Source of the DNA: Hevea brasiliensis
Lineage: Eukaryota; Streptophyta; Magnoliopsida; Malpighiales; Euphorbiaceae
Reading direction: 5' to 3'
Assembly (NCBI RefSeq): GCF_030052815.1
Contig: NC_079500.1
Span: 7,462,298-7,526,297 of the forward strand
DNA: 64,000 nucleotides
The notes beneath the pieces are model-generated. The model ran no database searches and was not told the DNA's origin. It saw only the letters and a list, made by a program, of their open reading frames with translations. Below, in pieces: positions 46,703 through 59,400 of the stretch; positions within the stretch are counted from its first letter, which is position 1, and each line of letters opens with the position of its first letter. A program made the position numbers and the translations under genes.

Positions 46703-48640
46703 CACTGAAAAAAAAAATAATCAGTTTTGTAATTGATTTTTGTAACTAAATAAAATCAGTTACCATTAGCAACTAATTTTACAACTGATTTGTGATTTTA
46801 ATGTTTTTTAATAAAATTGTTATTTAAAAAAAAATTAGCAATCAATTCAAAAATTAGTTGCTAAATTGATTGTCATTAGTAACCCATTTATAATTGATTG
46901 CTAATATCAATCAATTTATAATTAGCTATTAAATTAGTTACTATTCAATATTAAAAAAAATATTAATTATACAATTAGCAACCGATTAGGAAATCGATTA
47001 TTAAAATATGTTGCTAATAGCAACTAATTTTAAAATTAATAGCTAATAGATTGATTGTTAAATTAAAAAATTATTTTAATTGGCTTCAAATTTAGCAATC
47101 GATTTATAATCAATTGCAAAAATTAGCAACCGACTCCTTGTTGGTTGTTAAATAGCAACCAATTTTTGCAATCAATTGTAAATCGAATGCTAATTTTTTC
47201 CCCCAAAAATTCCTATCATTTTTTTTATTTGCAACTGATTTTCTACCAAAAATTTTCACCCAATTTTTTATTTTCTTTTTTTGATTTTACCGATTTGCGA
47301 ATCGATTACTAACACAACCGATTTTTTTTTTATAAAAATTTTCACCTAATTTTGTGTTTCCCTTTTATTTGCAATCGACTTCTAAATTGGTTGCTAACAG
47401 TAATCGATTTTTGAAACTGATTAAAATATGTTGCTATTAACAACCAATTTTTTCCACCAAAATTTTTTGTCTATTTTTTGTTTTTTTATTTTGATTTACA
47501 GTCGATTTCTAAAATTAATTGAAATTGATTGCTATTGGCAATCGATTTTGCAACTAATTGAGAATCAGTTATAAAATTTTTTCCTCAAAAATTCTAACCC
47601 AATTTTTAAAAAAAATTAACAACCAATAATCAGTTGTTAAATCAATTGCTAATTCGCTTATATAAACTAATACTCATTTTCTTTTCCCATTACTTCTTTT
47701 TTTTCTCTTTCTTCTCTTTTTTCTCATTTTCTTTATCATATTTTCATTTTTATCTATTTTATTCATCACCTTTTTTTTTAACATATTTTTTTCATTATTT
47801 TTTTTCTCATCTATTTTCTTCATTATTTTTTTTTCTCACATATGTTCTTCTTAATCAGTTTTTTATCATACTTTTCTTTTGTATTTATTTTTTTTATCAT
47901 CTTTTTCTTTATCTTCTATCTTCTTCATCTTTTTCTTTCTTATTTTTTTTCTTTTTCATCTTCTTTTTCTTTTTCTTTTTTATCTTTTTTATTTAATTTA
48001 TTTTTTTGACATAAAATAAAATTTTTGTACAAATGTATTTTTTTAGTACATTATTTGTAGTATTAACTTTTAGTAATTGTTTTGTTATAATACACACACA
48101 TATATATATATGATAATTTTTTTGTAATTTATCGTATAAATATGTTTTTATATTTGATTTTCTGTTAATATTTTTTATAATAATTATTATTAGTAATATT
48201 TTTATAATATTTTAATATTAATGTTTAGTACTAATTTTTATTAATAATTTATTATTTTAATAATTCTTGACAAATTTATTTATTTGAATTTTTATTTTTT
48301 ATATAGAAATTTAATTTTTTATAATTTTTTTTAAATTAATAACTGACTTTTTGATTGCTAAATTAGTTATAAATAATAATCAATTTATAAAATAATTACA
48401 AAATTAAAAAAAAAAATTAAATACACTAAAATTTTTAACAGTCGATTTTAGTTGTTAAATCGGTAACTACTAGCAAATGATAATTTTTTATTAAAATTTT
48501 TATTTTTAAAATTTAATTAATTTAATAACTAATTTAATTATCAATTACTATTTATAACTAAGTCCATTACAATTATCTAAACCAATTATTAAATTAATTA
48601 GTGATCAATTTTAATAAATTAACACTATGATAAATTATAC
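46703..48640. mobile_element. CACTA-like element, copy B
   Basis: Starts CACTGAAAAAAAAAATAATCAG after GGTAA, with subterminal motifs (AGCAACCGATT and its complement) in both orientations. A TATATAAA box (47659) and a pyrimidine-rich leader (47680-47990) follow. No transposase frame. Right border approximate. Confidence 0.5.
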
Positions 48641-48654
48641 ACTGTAATAATTTC

Positions 48655-48950
48655 AGCGCTATCTAGTTCCAACCAGTGCAAGATACATATGGCTTCGTGA
48701 AGCCAAGAATCTCACTCAAACTTGCAGCCCTTTTATGGCTTCTTAGCCATTTTTCCACGTAAAATTTTCATCTAAGCCATAATATACGCTATTAAAAAAA
48801 CACTATCATGGATCACAGCCACTCGGCTTTATCATGTAGCTGCATGGGAAGAGAGTTCAACGCCCACGTCCAAGTCAACCGCCACCAATTTCATATGGAT
48901 TCGGGTTGGCCACCATGAGTTAAGATGGACACGTTTTCCTTCCATAACTA
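48655..48950. repeat. distal upstream region of CC-only gene family (copy B)
   Basis: Same block as at 19385 and 52265, including GGCTTCTTAGCCATTTTTCCACG and GCCACCAATTTCATATGG. No CC coding region follows here; tandem unit C begins instead. Confidence 0.75.
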
Positions 48951-50145
48951 AATTTAATTAAATTTTTTTTATTTAAATTTAATTTATTTATTTTATGCAT
49001 ATATTTTAATTTTATTAATTTAAAAATATTATTAAATTTAATAAAAGTATTGATAAAATTAAAATTTTATACATCTTAATATGATTTATATAAATAATTG
49101 ATTACTTTACTCATTAAAGTAATTCAACAATTTAATATTACAATCTAACTATTTATATATTATCTTTTTACTCTGTAATCTTTTAAAATGAGATTCCCAA
49201 CATGTCCATCCATTCAAATTTTTGTTAATTGTATAAGAAATTAATAAAATACTCTCAAAGGTAAGTTTTTTTTTTATTAAAATTAACACATATATCCCTT
49301 AACTTTTTTAAAAATTAATAGTTTATTTCATATATTAAATTGAAAAGAAAATATATTATTTTTAAATATAGATATAATGATTTTTAATTTAACGGAATTA
49401 AAATATAAAAATTAAATTATTAATTTTTCAAGATATATGTGTTAATATTAAAGATGAGAAAAGTAATTATCCTATTTTTAAGTATTAAAGATAATAATAT
49501 TAAGATAATAATAGTTAATATATTTTGAGACTCATTTACTTTTAAATTTTTGTATATTATTAGATTGTCATTTCATATAAATTATCTTATATAAAATTAT
49601 AGGATAATTATATAATTTCATTAAAAAAATAATAAAAATGTACATGAATTTATCTCATATATACACTCTAATATTTAATTTCTTAAATAATAATTAAAAT
49701 TAGTTTAATTAATATTAAAAAAAAATATTGCCGCGTAATTGTATCATTTTCTTAGAAATTATATATATTATGAAAATTATTAATTTAATTACCATTATAT
49801 TTGTTCATAAGATTTTATGGTAAACCATAAAAAATTATGGTAAAATTATTTTAACACTCTTAATTTGTTATAATTATCATTAATTATATATTACATGACT
49901 AAAATAATTTTAATTTTTCTTCTTTATATAAGAAAACCTCTTAATTTAAAAGTTTAAACTTATAAGTGAGTGTTTTAAGAATAGTTTATCTCTAATAAAT
50001 TCTCACATGTGAATGTCTAGTAGGCTTTAAGTACAAATAAACATAAATCCATTTTATTATGTGTTGAAATATTTAATTAAAAAAATATAATTACTCAGGA
50101 TATAAATTTTTTGGTAATATCCAAAAGCAACTCAACTTAAAAACA

Positions 50146-50147
<2 letters not shown>

Positions 50148-50184
<37 letters not shown>
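50148..50184. repeat. (TA)n microsatellite
   Basis: TA run in block C. Confidence 0.93.
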
Positions 50185-50186
<2 letters not shown>

Positions 50187-50383
50187 CAATAAATGTATTT
50201 TTTTATTAACATGCCCTTTATGTATTGTATTTTAAATTTTTTAAAATATTTATTTTAAAATATTTATATCATAACACAAATGTATTTCATATCTGTGTTT
50301 TTCACAATAATGTGAGTATAAGATATACTTAAAATTATGATGATTAAAATAAATTTTTATGATTTTATAAAATGTTATAGGTA

Positions 50384-51753
50384 ACACTTAAAAAAAATAA
50401 TCAGTTTTACAATTGATTTTTATAAATAAATAAAATCAGTTACCGTTAACAACTAATTTTACAACCGATTTATGCTTTTGGTTTTTTCTTTTTTAGTAAA
50501 ATAGCTAATTTTAAAAAAATTTAACAATGAATTCAAGAATCAGTTGCTAAATTGATTGTTATTAGTAACTAATTTATAATTGATTGCTAAAATCGATTGC
50601 TAATAGTAATTAATTTATAATTGGCTATTAAATCAATTACTAATCAATATTAGAAAAATCTTAATTATACAATTAGCAACCGATTTTAAAATCGGTTGCT
50701 ATTAATAACTGATTAAGAAATCGATTGTTAAAACATGTTTTCAATGGCAATCGATTTTAAAATTAATTGCTAATAGATCGATTGTTAAATTAAAAAATTA
50801 TTTTAATTGACTTCAGAATTAGCAATCGATTTACAATTAATTGTAAAAATTAGCGATCAACTCCTTGTCGATTGTTAAATATCAATCAGTTTTTGCAATC
50901 AATTGTAAATCAAATGCTATTTTTTTTTTCCTAAAAAATTTTCGTTCTTTTTTTTTTTATTTGCAAATGAATTTCTACCAAAACTTTTCACCCAATTTTT
51001 TGTTCTTTTTTTTTATTTCCAACTGATTTGCGAATCGGTTACTAACAGCAATCGATTTTTTTTCTAAAAATTTCTGCCTAATTTTTTGTTTACTTTTTTT
51101 ATTTGTAATTGATTTGTGAATTGGTTGCTAACATTAATCAATTTTTGAAACCGATTAAAATGGGTTGCCATTAGTAACTGATTTTTTTCACCAAAATTTT
51201 CACCTATTTTTTGTTTTTTTATTTTGATTTACAACCGATTTCTACAACTGATTGAAATTGATTGCTATTGGCAACCGATTTTGCAACTAATTAAAAATCG
51301 GTTGCAAAATTTTTTCCTCAAAAATTACAATCCAATTTTTAAAAGAAATTAACAGTCGACAATCAGTTGCTAAAATTGATTGCTAATTTGCTAATTACAA
51401 CTCATTTTCTTTCCCCACTGCTCATTTTTTTCTCTTTTCTCTCATTTTCTTTATCATCTTTTTCATTCTTATATATTTTATTCATCGTCTTTTCTTTTCT
51501 AATATATTTTCTTCATCATCTTTTTTTCTCACATATGTTCTTCTTAATCTTTTTTTTTTTTCATCATATTTTTCTTTTTTATTTATTTTATTTTTATCAT
51601 CTTTTTCTTTCTCATCTTTTTTCTTTTTCATCTTCTTTTTCTTTTTCATCTTTTTTATTTAATTTATTTTTTTGACATAAAATAAAAATTTTTATACAAA
51701 TATATTTTTTGTTAGTACATTATTTGTAGTATTAATTTTTAGTAGTTGTTTTG

Positions 51754-51798
<45 letters not shown>

Positions 51799-52255
51799 TA
51801 ATTTTTTTATAATATTTTTATATTAATTTTTAGTACTAATTTTTATTAATAATTTTGAAAATTTTATTTATTTGAATTTTTATTTTTTATTTAGAAATTT
51901 AATTTTTTGCAATTTTTTTTAAATTAGCAACTAGCTTTTGATTGCTAAATTAGTTGTAAGTAATAAATAATTTACAAAATGATTATAAAATTAAAAAAAT
52001 TAAAGACACTAAATTTTTTGAAACTGATTATGTTTCGATTGCTATTAGCAATCGATTTTAATTGTTAAATCGGTAGCTACTAGCAACTGATAATTTTTTA
52101 TTAAAATTTTTATTTTTAAGTTTAATTAATTTAATAACCGATTTGATTGTCATTGCTATTTGTAACTAAGCTCATTACAATCGACTAAATGAATTATTAA
52201 ATCGATTAGCAATTAATTTTAATGAATTAACCCTATAATAAATTTTACACTACAA
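50384..52255. mobile_element. CACTA-like element, copy C (empty site for the solo LTR)
   Basis: Starts CACTTAAAAAAAATAATCAG. At about 51256 it reads GATTGCTATTGGCAACCG without interruption, the site that carries the 3963-bp LTR in copy A. Its TATATAAA box is deleted (51390). No transposase. Right border approximate. Confidence 0.5.
51756..51796. repeat. (TA)n microsatellite
   Basis: TA run in block C matching the longer run at 18867-18942. Confidence 0.93.
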
Positions 52256-52264
52256 TAATTTCAG

Positions 52265-52560
52265 CACTATCTAGCTCCAACCAGTGCAAGATATATATGG
52301 CTTCGTGAACCAAGAATCTCACTCACACTTGCAGCCCTTTTATGGCTTCTTAGCCATTTTTCCACGTAAAATTTTCATCTGAGCCATAATATACTCTATT
52401 AAAAAAACACTATCATGGATCACAGCCACTCGGCTTTATCATGTAGCTGCATGGGAAGAGAGTTCAACGCCCACGTCCAAGTCAACTGCCACCAATTTCA
52501 TATGTATTGGGGTTGGGCACCATGAGTTAAGATGGACACGTTTTCCTTCCATAACTAAAT
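52265..52560. repeat. distal upstream region of CC-only gene family (copy C)
   Basis: Nearly identical to 19385-19680. The proximal promoter and any coding part would lie beyond the Athila insertion, outside the window. Confidence 0.78.
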
Positions 52561-53641
52561 TCAATTAGATTTTTTTTACTTAAATCCAATTTATCTATTT
52601 TATACATATATTTTAGTTTCATTAAATTTAAAAGTATTATTAAATTTAAAAAAAATATTAATCAAATTAAAATTTAATATATTTTAAATAATTGAGTTAC
52701 TTTACTCATCAAAATAATTAGTCAATTTAATATTATAATCTAACTATTTATATATTATCTTTTTACTTTATATTCTTTCAATATGAGATTTCCAACAAGT
52801 CCATCCATTCAAATTTTTATTAATTGTATAAGAAATTAATAAAATGCTTTTAAAGGTAAGTTATTATTTTTATTTTTTTTATTAAAATTAACACATATAT
52901 CCTTAACTTTTTTAAAAATTAATAGTTTAGTACATATATTTTGAATCTATTAAATTGAAAAGAAAATATACTATTTTCAAATATAGATAGAATGATTTTT
53001 AATTTGATGGAATAAAAATAAAAATTAAATTATTAATTTTTTAAGATATATGTGTTAATTTTAACATAACTCAAAGATGAGAAAAGTAATTATCCTATTT
53101 TTAAGTATTAAGACAATAATATTAAAGAACTAAATTTTCTATTTCTTAATTAAGAACTATTAAGACCACCTTTTTGCGCATAAGACTAACTTAATTATAC
53201 GTGTAAGTATTGTATTTTTTTTTTGTATAGTTTCATAATTTTTTATTATCATCAGATTTTTCAAACTAATCACTGGATTTATAGTTTTTTTTTTAAAAAA
53301 AAAAAATTCAAATCAATCATATATAAACTTGTAATATATACAACATCCATGACAAATACTAACTTGCAGCAATATCTAAAAAGAGAAAAAAGATAACATT
53401 TTTATATTGACTACAAAATATATATAATAACTTTTATCAATTGAGAATTGTTTTTGCCCGTATACACTAATTTAGTTTATAATTAAAACTTAATAAATTA
53501 TAATGAATTCTATCCAAAAATATAATAAATTTTACCAAAATTTATGGTATGTTGATTTCTTATTAATTGAATGTATAAATTAAGTTATCCCTTCATCTCA
53601 CGTTTGGACTTTCCTTTTGTTTAAAATTATGTGTCGGGTTT

Positions 53642-53646
53642 AGAAG
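53642..53646. repeat. left target site duplication of Athila copy 2 (AGAAG)
   Basis: The five bases before the LTR are AGAAG. In copy A the same site reads TTTAGAAGATTAAAG. The right-hand copy would be outside the window, so this is predicted. Confidence 0.55.
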
Positions 53647-55246
53647 TGATGCACATATTTTGCATAGTCATTTAGGTCTAATTTCACAATCATTTTATTT
53701 GGTTATTAGTCATTTTTAGCTAATTTCATTAGTTATTTAGTTAGTTTTCCATAATTGTCAACTTTGGATTAATTTGTAATTTTTGCTTTGTTTTGTAGGA
53801 AAAATGGTGTTTTTGAAGGACTAAAGAGAATTTTGCCATTGAGGAGTGTCTTCTACAGCAAAAAGATGCCAAAAACAAGTTTTCAAGCTGAAATATGCAT
53901 TGACCAAACTGTGCATAACTTGCCGCATAAGCTATGCAGTTCTGCATAAGGAGGAAGATCACTGTTCCAGAACCAAATTAAATGTGCATAAGGAGATCTG
54001 CATAGCTTATGCACATTCTCACCTCCCTTATGCACATTCACGAATTTGTGCATAACCTATGCACCAAGTCATGCAACTCGCATAAGTGACCCGAACCAGT
54101 AATCGCATAAGGGATCAGATAACTTATGCACCACTTATGCGATCCCATAAAGAGTTCATTAATGAGTCAGAAGATTCCCTTAATGTATTCCTCCTAGAAC
54201 ATACTATTTTAGGGCTCCATGTCAGAAAAATGCTATAAATAGTCCCATTTTCTCATTTTAAAAGGGGGCAAGGAGCAAAGAAAGAAAGGAGGAGGCTAAG
54301 CGAATTTGAGGAGTCATTTTCACCTTCCACACCATTTTCAACTAAGATTTGCAGATTTCTTTCTTTCTTTACACTTTTCTACATTTCTAGTGTTTAATTA
54401 CTTACTTAGCTTAGATTAAAGCTTTATTTCCATTTAAACTCATCATATCTTGTAAGCATTATGGATAGTGAGTAGTTTACTTTTGATTCTGGAGTAAGGG
54501 TTGTAATATTTGAGATATTTTGTGGATTTTGATTGGGTAATCCATATTTTGTGGTCTTAATGAGTTTTATTCATTTCTTGTATGCTTAATGACATGCTTA
54601 ATGTAGGATCCCATTGAGTAATGTTCTTAATCCATGGTTGAAGCAGAAAGGAGAAGACCTTGTGATAGATAATCGTGAAATTGGACTTAATTAACTTAGA
54701 CCTAGAAATAGGCTAAGGATTAAGAGGATTCATGATTAATTAAAGAACTTAATGGGTCTTAATTAATTCTAAGTCCACGAAAGTAGGATTAGTTTGATTA
54801 AGGCACTCTTTGTCTCACTCGAAAGGGAATTCAAAGGATTTAAGGATTAATCTCCTTAAAACTCATAAGTTTCATAAGATTGGACAACCAATTTAAAATG
54901 CCAAAATAGCTCGAATATGAAATCCCGAACTCCGGAATCACCTTTTTACCATTGTTAATTTCTAATCAAATTTAATCATTTGCCATTTTAAATATTGCCA
55001 TATTTGAACTTGCTTATTTCTATTTGATGCAATTTTAGTTTAATTAATACATTGTTGAATGGAATATTAAATATGCACATTTAGATTTCATACTCCATTA
55101 CCCATTAATTCATTACTTAATCTCATAAATACTTCAATTTAGTCAACTTTTATATCGAAAATTCAATCATTAACACAACTCCTCGTGGGATCGATATTTT
55201 TCTATACTACTTGTACGACCCGTGCACTTGCGGTTGGGACGCATCA
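53647..55246 (+). repeat. 5' LTR of Athila copy 2 (1600 bp)
   Basis: Starts TGATGCACATATTTTGC and ends GGTTGGGACGCATCA. It carries palindromic TGCATAAG..TTATGCA units at 53920-54150, as in the LTR of copy 1. The last segment GACCCGTGCACTTGCGG is shared by all three Athila LTRs here. Confidence 0.93.
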
Positions 55247-55252
55247 AGTTTT

Positions 55253-55270
55253 TGGCGCCGGTGCCGGGGA
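55253..55270 (+). other. primer binding site, tRNA-Asp type (copy 2)
   Basis: TGGCGCCGGTGCCGGGGA, one base different from copy 1 (GTTGCC becomes GGTGCC), six bases after the LTR. Confidence 0.87.
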
Positions 55271-55376
55271 GTTGTTTGTTTAAGATTGAATTCTTGATTA
55301 TTTTAGTTGTTTTTAGTTTTATCTTTGTTATCTTTTCATTTTGTGTTTGTTTGTTCTTTTCGTACTTTAATCTTTT

Positions 55377-56905
55377 ATGAGAAGAGCTAGAAGCTCAAGT
55401 GACACAACTCATCGTTTAATCTCAAATTGAGAAATTTTGTAAGGCCAACAAGAAAGAAACCAGAAGAAGGAAGGAAGCTTCGAGAGAAACTGAATTAGAA
55501 GCAGATATGGCTGATGAAAGAATTAGAATTGGTGTTGGTAATGCTGGAAATGGTCAAAACAATGAAAATGAAGCCCAATGGGAAGAAGTTGTTAATGCAA
55601 ACGTGCCTAGGGGAAGTATGATGGATCATGCTTTTCCTCGCTTTGATGACTTGAGAGAGCATAGCAAGACCAAGGATTGATGCGAACAGTTACAAAATGG
55701 ATTTTGGAGTTCTTCAAATGATCCAAAACTCTCAATTTGGAGGACATCCTTCTGAAAATCCACACACACACCTGAAGAAGTTTGCTATGATTTGCGACAT
55801 GCAAAAACAACCTGGAGTGTCTGATGATGCAGCAAGATTGAAGCTATTCCCATTCTCTTTGAAAGATAGAGCATTGGATTGGCTTGATTCTTTACCTCAC
55901 AACTCCATTACAAATTGGGAGCAACTAACTGATGCATTTCTTGCACAATATTTTCCACCTGGAAAAACTCAAGAGCTGAGGAATCAAATGACGACTTTGG
56001 ACCAAGAGAAGATGAAACTCTCTATGAATCATGGATCGATGGAAGGAATTAGAGAGATTATGCCCACATCATGCCATTCCAAAATGGATGATAAATCGAA
56101 TTTCTACACAAATGTCACTCCTGCAATCAGAGGAATTATTGATGCTCAAACAGAGGAGAATTTATTATAAAGCATGAAGATGAAGCTTATGAGTTATTAG
56201 AGAAAATTGCAAAGAATACTCATCTTTGGAGTAGTCCAAGAGGACCAGCTCCAACTCAGAAAAGGCAAGCTGCTGGAATGTATGATCTTGATCCATTCAA
56301 CATGATTAATGCAAAATTTGATGCACTTACAAATGTCATTGCTAAGAAGATGGAAGATTTGAGTATGTTGGTTAGTTCATCATCATCACCGGAAGTTCAC
56401 AACAAGTGGCTTATGCAGAGGAAACTACCAAATGTGGAGTAGATTATGGAGAACAAGCAGCATATGTTGGTAATTATGGAAACAAGCAAATGGGGAATCC
56501 TTATTCTCAAACTTACAATCCAAATTGGAGGAATCATCCCAATTTTTCATGGGGCAATCAGCAAAATCAAGTTCAAAATCAGAATTTTCAACCACAACTG
56601 AGTCAAGTTCCATATCAGCAAAATAGGCAACCATTGCCCAATTTTCAGAAAAATATGAACCCTCCACCAAAACAAAGAAGAACGAAATTCCACCATCAAG
56701 CTTTATTGCAATGATTCTTGCCAACCAAAATAAGCATGATGAGGAGATGAGAGAGGTGAAAGCAAGGCTGGAACAAATGCAAACACACAATGTATCTTTG
56801 GAAAACCAGTTGCACAACAAGCATCTTCCTCAAGTGCCAAATCTTTTGGAAAGCTTCCAAGTCAACCAGAAAATCCAAGAGAGCATTGTCAAGCTATTAC
56901 TTTAA
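55377..56905 (+). pseudogene. Athila copy 2 gag
   Basis: The ATG at 55377 begins MRRARSSSDT, as in copy 1. A one-base loss near 55424, a two-base loss near 55656 (GAGAGAGAGC became GAGAGAGC), paired shifts near 55990-56095 and a one-base loss near 56150 break the frame. Recognisable parts are FPFSLKDRALDWLDSLP, WEQLTDAFLAQYFPP and the Gln/Asn-rich MGNPYSQTYNPNWRNHPNF. At the site where copy 1 has TAA, this copy has TAT, so the two died by different lesions. Confidence 0.9.
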
Positions 56906-58079
56906 GAAGTGGTAAAGTTATAAATGATGAGAAGAGTGAAAACAGTGAGAAGAGAGAAAATGAAAAAGGAACGATGAGAGTGAAAAACAAGAGAGTGCAG
57001 TAAAAATGTAAGGAGAAATTTGAAGAAAAGAAGAGAAGTATATACCTCCTGAGCCCTACAAGCCACAACTTCCCTTTCCACAAAGATTTCACAAAGCCAA
57101 GCTTGATAGGCAATTTGGGAAGTTCTTAGAGGTTTTGAAGAAACTTTACATAAATGTGCCTTTTGTTGATGCTCTTTCACAAATGCCCTCTTATGCAAAA
57201 TTCTTGAAAGAAATTCTCTCAAACAAGAGAAAACTTGAAGATGATGAAACTGTAGCTTTGACAGAAGAATGTAGTGCTATCCTCCAAAGGAAACTTCCTC
57301 CAAAGCTAAAGGATCCAGGGAGTTTTTCAATTCCATGCCACATTGGAGAATCTTGTTCTACAAAAGCTCTATGTGATTTAGGGGCTAGTGTTAGCCTTAT
57401 GCCCCTTTCTATCTATGAGAAGCTCAACATGGGAGATCTAAAGCCAACCCACATTTCTCTTGATTGGTAGTGGAACAATCAAGTATCTGAAGGGATTTTG
57501 GAGAATGTGCCCCTGAAGGTTGGAAAGTTCTACATACCTGTTGACTTTGTCATCTTGGACATGGAGGAAGATTCTAATATTCCAATTATCTTGGGGAGAC
57601 CCTTTCTAGCTACAGCAGGAGCATTGATTGATGTGAAAGGAGAAAAGCTTACTCTTAGGGTTGGTGAAGAGCAATTAATTTTCAATATTAATAACTCTAT
57701 GAAGAAGCATCATTCTGAAGCTGATACTTGCTTGAGAGTTGATATCATTGATGAGCTGGTTGAAGAACACTTCAGAAAGAAATATCCAGAAGATCCACTT
57801 GAAAATTGTTTGGTTCATGGAGGAGGCATAGACTATGACAACCCTCATGTAGCTGCATATACTCAACACTTAGAGGGAAGTCCACCATTCATTTCTGCTC
57901 CAGTTTTTCAACTCACACAAAAGGAAAAAGCAGAATTTAAGCAATCATCATTCAAGGAAGAAGATGCACCTAAGGTAGAACTTAAGCAACTTCCTTCTCA
58001 GCTCAGGTATGAATTTCTTGGCACTAATAACACTTATCCAAAGAATTTTAAATTCAAACTTGAGTACTTTAGAAGCTGA
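56906..58079 (+). pseudogene. Athila copy 2 aspartic protease region
   Basis: A charged linker, then LCDLGASVSLMPLSIYEKLN with the protease active site (57366-57425) and IILGRPFLATAGALIDV (57585-57635). It is split by a frameshift near 57460 that yields a TAG at 57468. At the gag-protease border it has CTTCCTCCAAAG, without the extra base that shifts the frame in copy 1. The second half stays open to 58079, where a shift near 58045 precedes RT. Confidence 0.87.
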
Positions 58080-59400
58080 TAAGTTGTTAAGAGTGTTGAG
58101 AAAATTTAGGAAAGTTTTGGGATACACCATAGATGACATTAAGGGAATAAGCCCACACTTTTGCATGCATAGAATCAGTTTGGAAGAAAATTGTAAACCA
58201 TCTATTGAACATCAGAGGAGGTTGAACCCAAATATGAAAGAAGTTGTTAAAAAGGAAATTTTGAAGTTGCTTGATGCAGGGATCATATATCCCATCTCGC
58301 ATGACTTGGGTGAGCCCAAGACATGTTGTCCCAAAAAAGGGTGGAATGACAGTGGTCAAAAATGAAAATAATGAATTAATTCCCACCAGAACAGTGACTA
58401 GTTGGCGAATGTGCATAGATTACAGAAAATTAAATGTTGCCACTAGAAAAGATCATTTTCCACTTCCCTTCATTGATCAGATGTTGGAAAGACTAGCTAG
58501 GCATTCTTACTTTTGCTATTTAGATGGATATTCAGGTTTTTTCAAATCCCTATCCATCCAAATGATCAAGAAAACCACTTTTACTTGTCCATATGTAACC
58601 TTTGCTTATAGAAGGATGCCATTTGGGTTGTGTAATGCACCAGCCACTTTTCAGAGGTGCATGATGGCAATCTTCTCAGATTTCATTGAAGACATAATGG
58701 AGGTTTTTATGGACGATTTTTCTATTTATGGATCTTCATTTGATATATGCTTGGCTAACCTTTCTAAAATTTTGCAGCGATGTGCAGATACTGACCTTGT
58801 GTTAAACTGGGACAAGTGTCATTTCATGGTTCAGAAGGGATAGTGCTTGGACATTTGGTGTCTAATGAGGAATAGAGGTTGATAAAGCCAAAGTTGAAGT
58901 GATAGAGAAGATGGCTCCTCCTACCAATGTCAAGGGAATTCAAGTTTCCTAGGACATGCCGGGTTCTCTGACGCTTTATTAAGGATTTTTCTAAAATAGC
59001 TAAACCTTTGTCTAATTTGTTAAGTAATGACACACCATTTGAATTTGACCAAGAGTGTTTGGATGCCTTTTGCAGTTGAAGCAAGCTCATCATCGCACCA
59101 ATCATGCAACCACCTGATTGGAGCCTACCTTTTGAAATTATGTGTGATGCTAGCAACTATGCAATTGGGGCTGTTCTTGGTCAAAGAAAGGACAAAAAGG
59201 CTTATGCTATTTATTATGCTAGTAGAACACTGGATGAGGCTCAAACAAATTATGCAACAACTGAAAAGGAATTTTTGGCAATAGTCTTTGCATTGGAAAA
59301 GTTAAGACCTTACATTATTGACTCAAAGGTGTTTATATTTTCAGATCATGCGACCATCGGTATTTGCTCAGTAAAAGGAGGCCAAACCGAGGCTCATTAG
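58080..59400 (+). pseudogene. Athila copy 2 reverse transcriptase and RNase H
   Basis: RT motifs [43 protein letters not shown] and the catalytic EVFMDDFSIYGSSF are present; the last is the piece missing from copy 1. Frameshifts lie near 58310, 58840, 58950 and 59075. RNase H keeps [18 protein letters not shown] and [17 protein letters not shown], then breaks in FSDHA, where the next motif is shifted. The 75 nt at 58703-58777 begins GTTTTTATG and ends TTTTGCAG, with CTAAC at 58755. Confidence 0.92.

Larger units (their letters stand above)
45838..49507. repeat. tandem duplication, unit B (~3.67 kb)
   Basis: Begins AGTTAATATATTTTGAGACCC near 45841. The same phrase recurs at about 49510 (AGTTAATATATTTTGAGACTC), giving a direct tandem repeat with a period near 3.67 kb. 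The unit contains an AT-rich leader, a CACTA-like element and the distal CC-gene upstream block (48655-48950). It is more diverged from A and C than they are from each other, so B is the older branch. Confidence 0.85.
49508..53646. repeat. tandem duplication, unit C, cut by Athila copy 2
   Basis: Direct repeat of unit B, but close to identical with copy A from about 49740 to 53646, where Athila copy 2 inserts. After CGGGTTTAGAAG the LTR begins; copy A continues CGCGTTTAGAAGATTAAAGAG, so the target is known. Near identity to A over more than 3 kb implies a recent exchange or duplication between the two sites. Confidence 0.88.
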
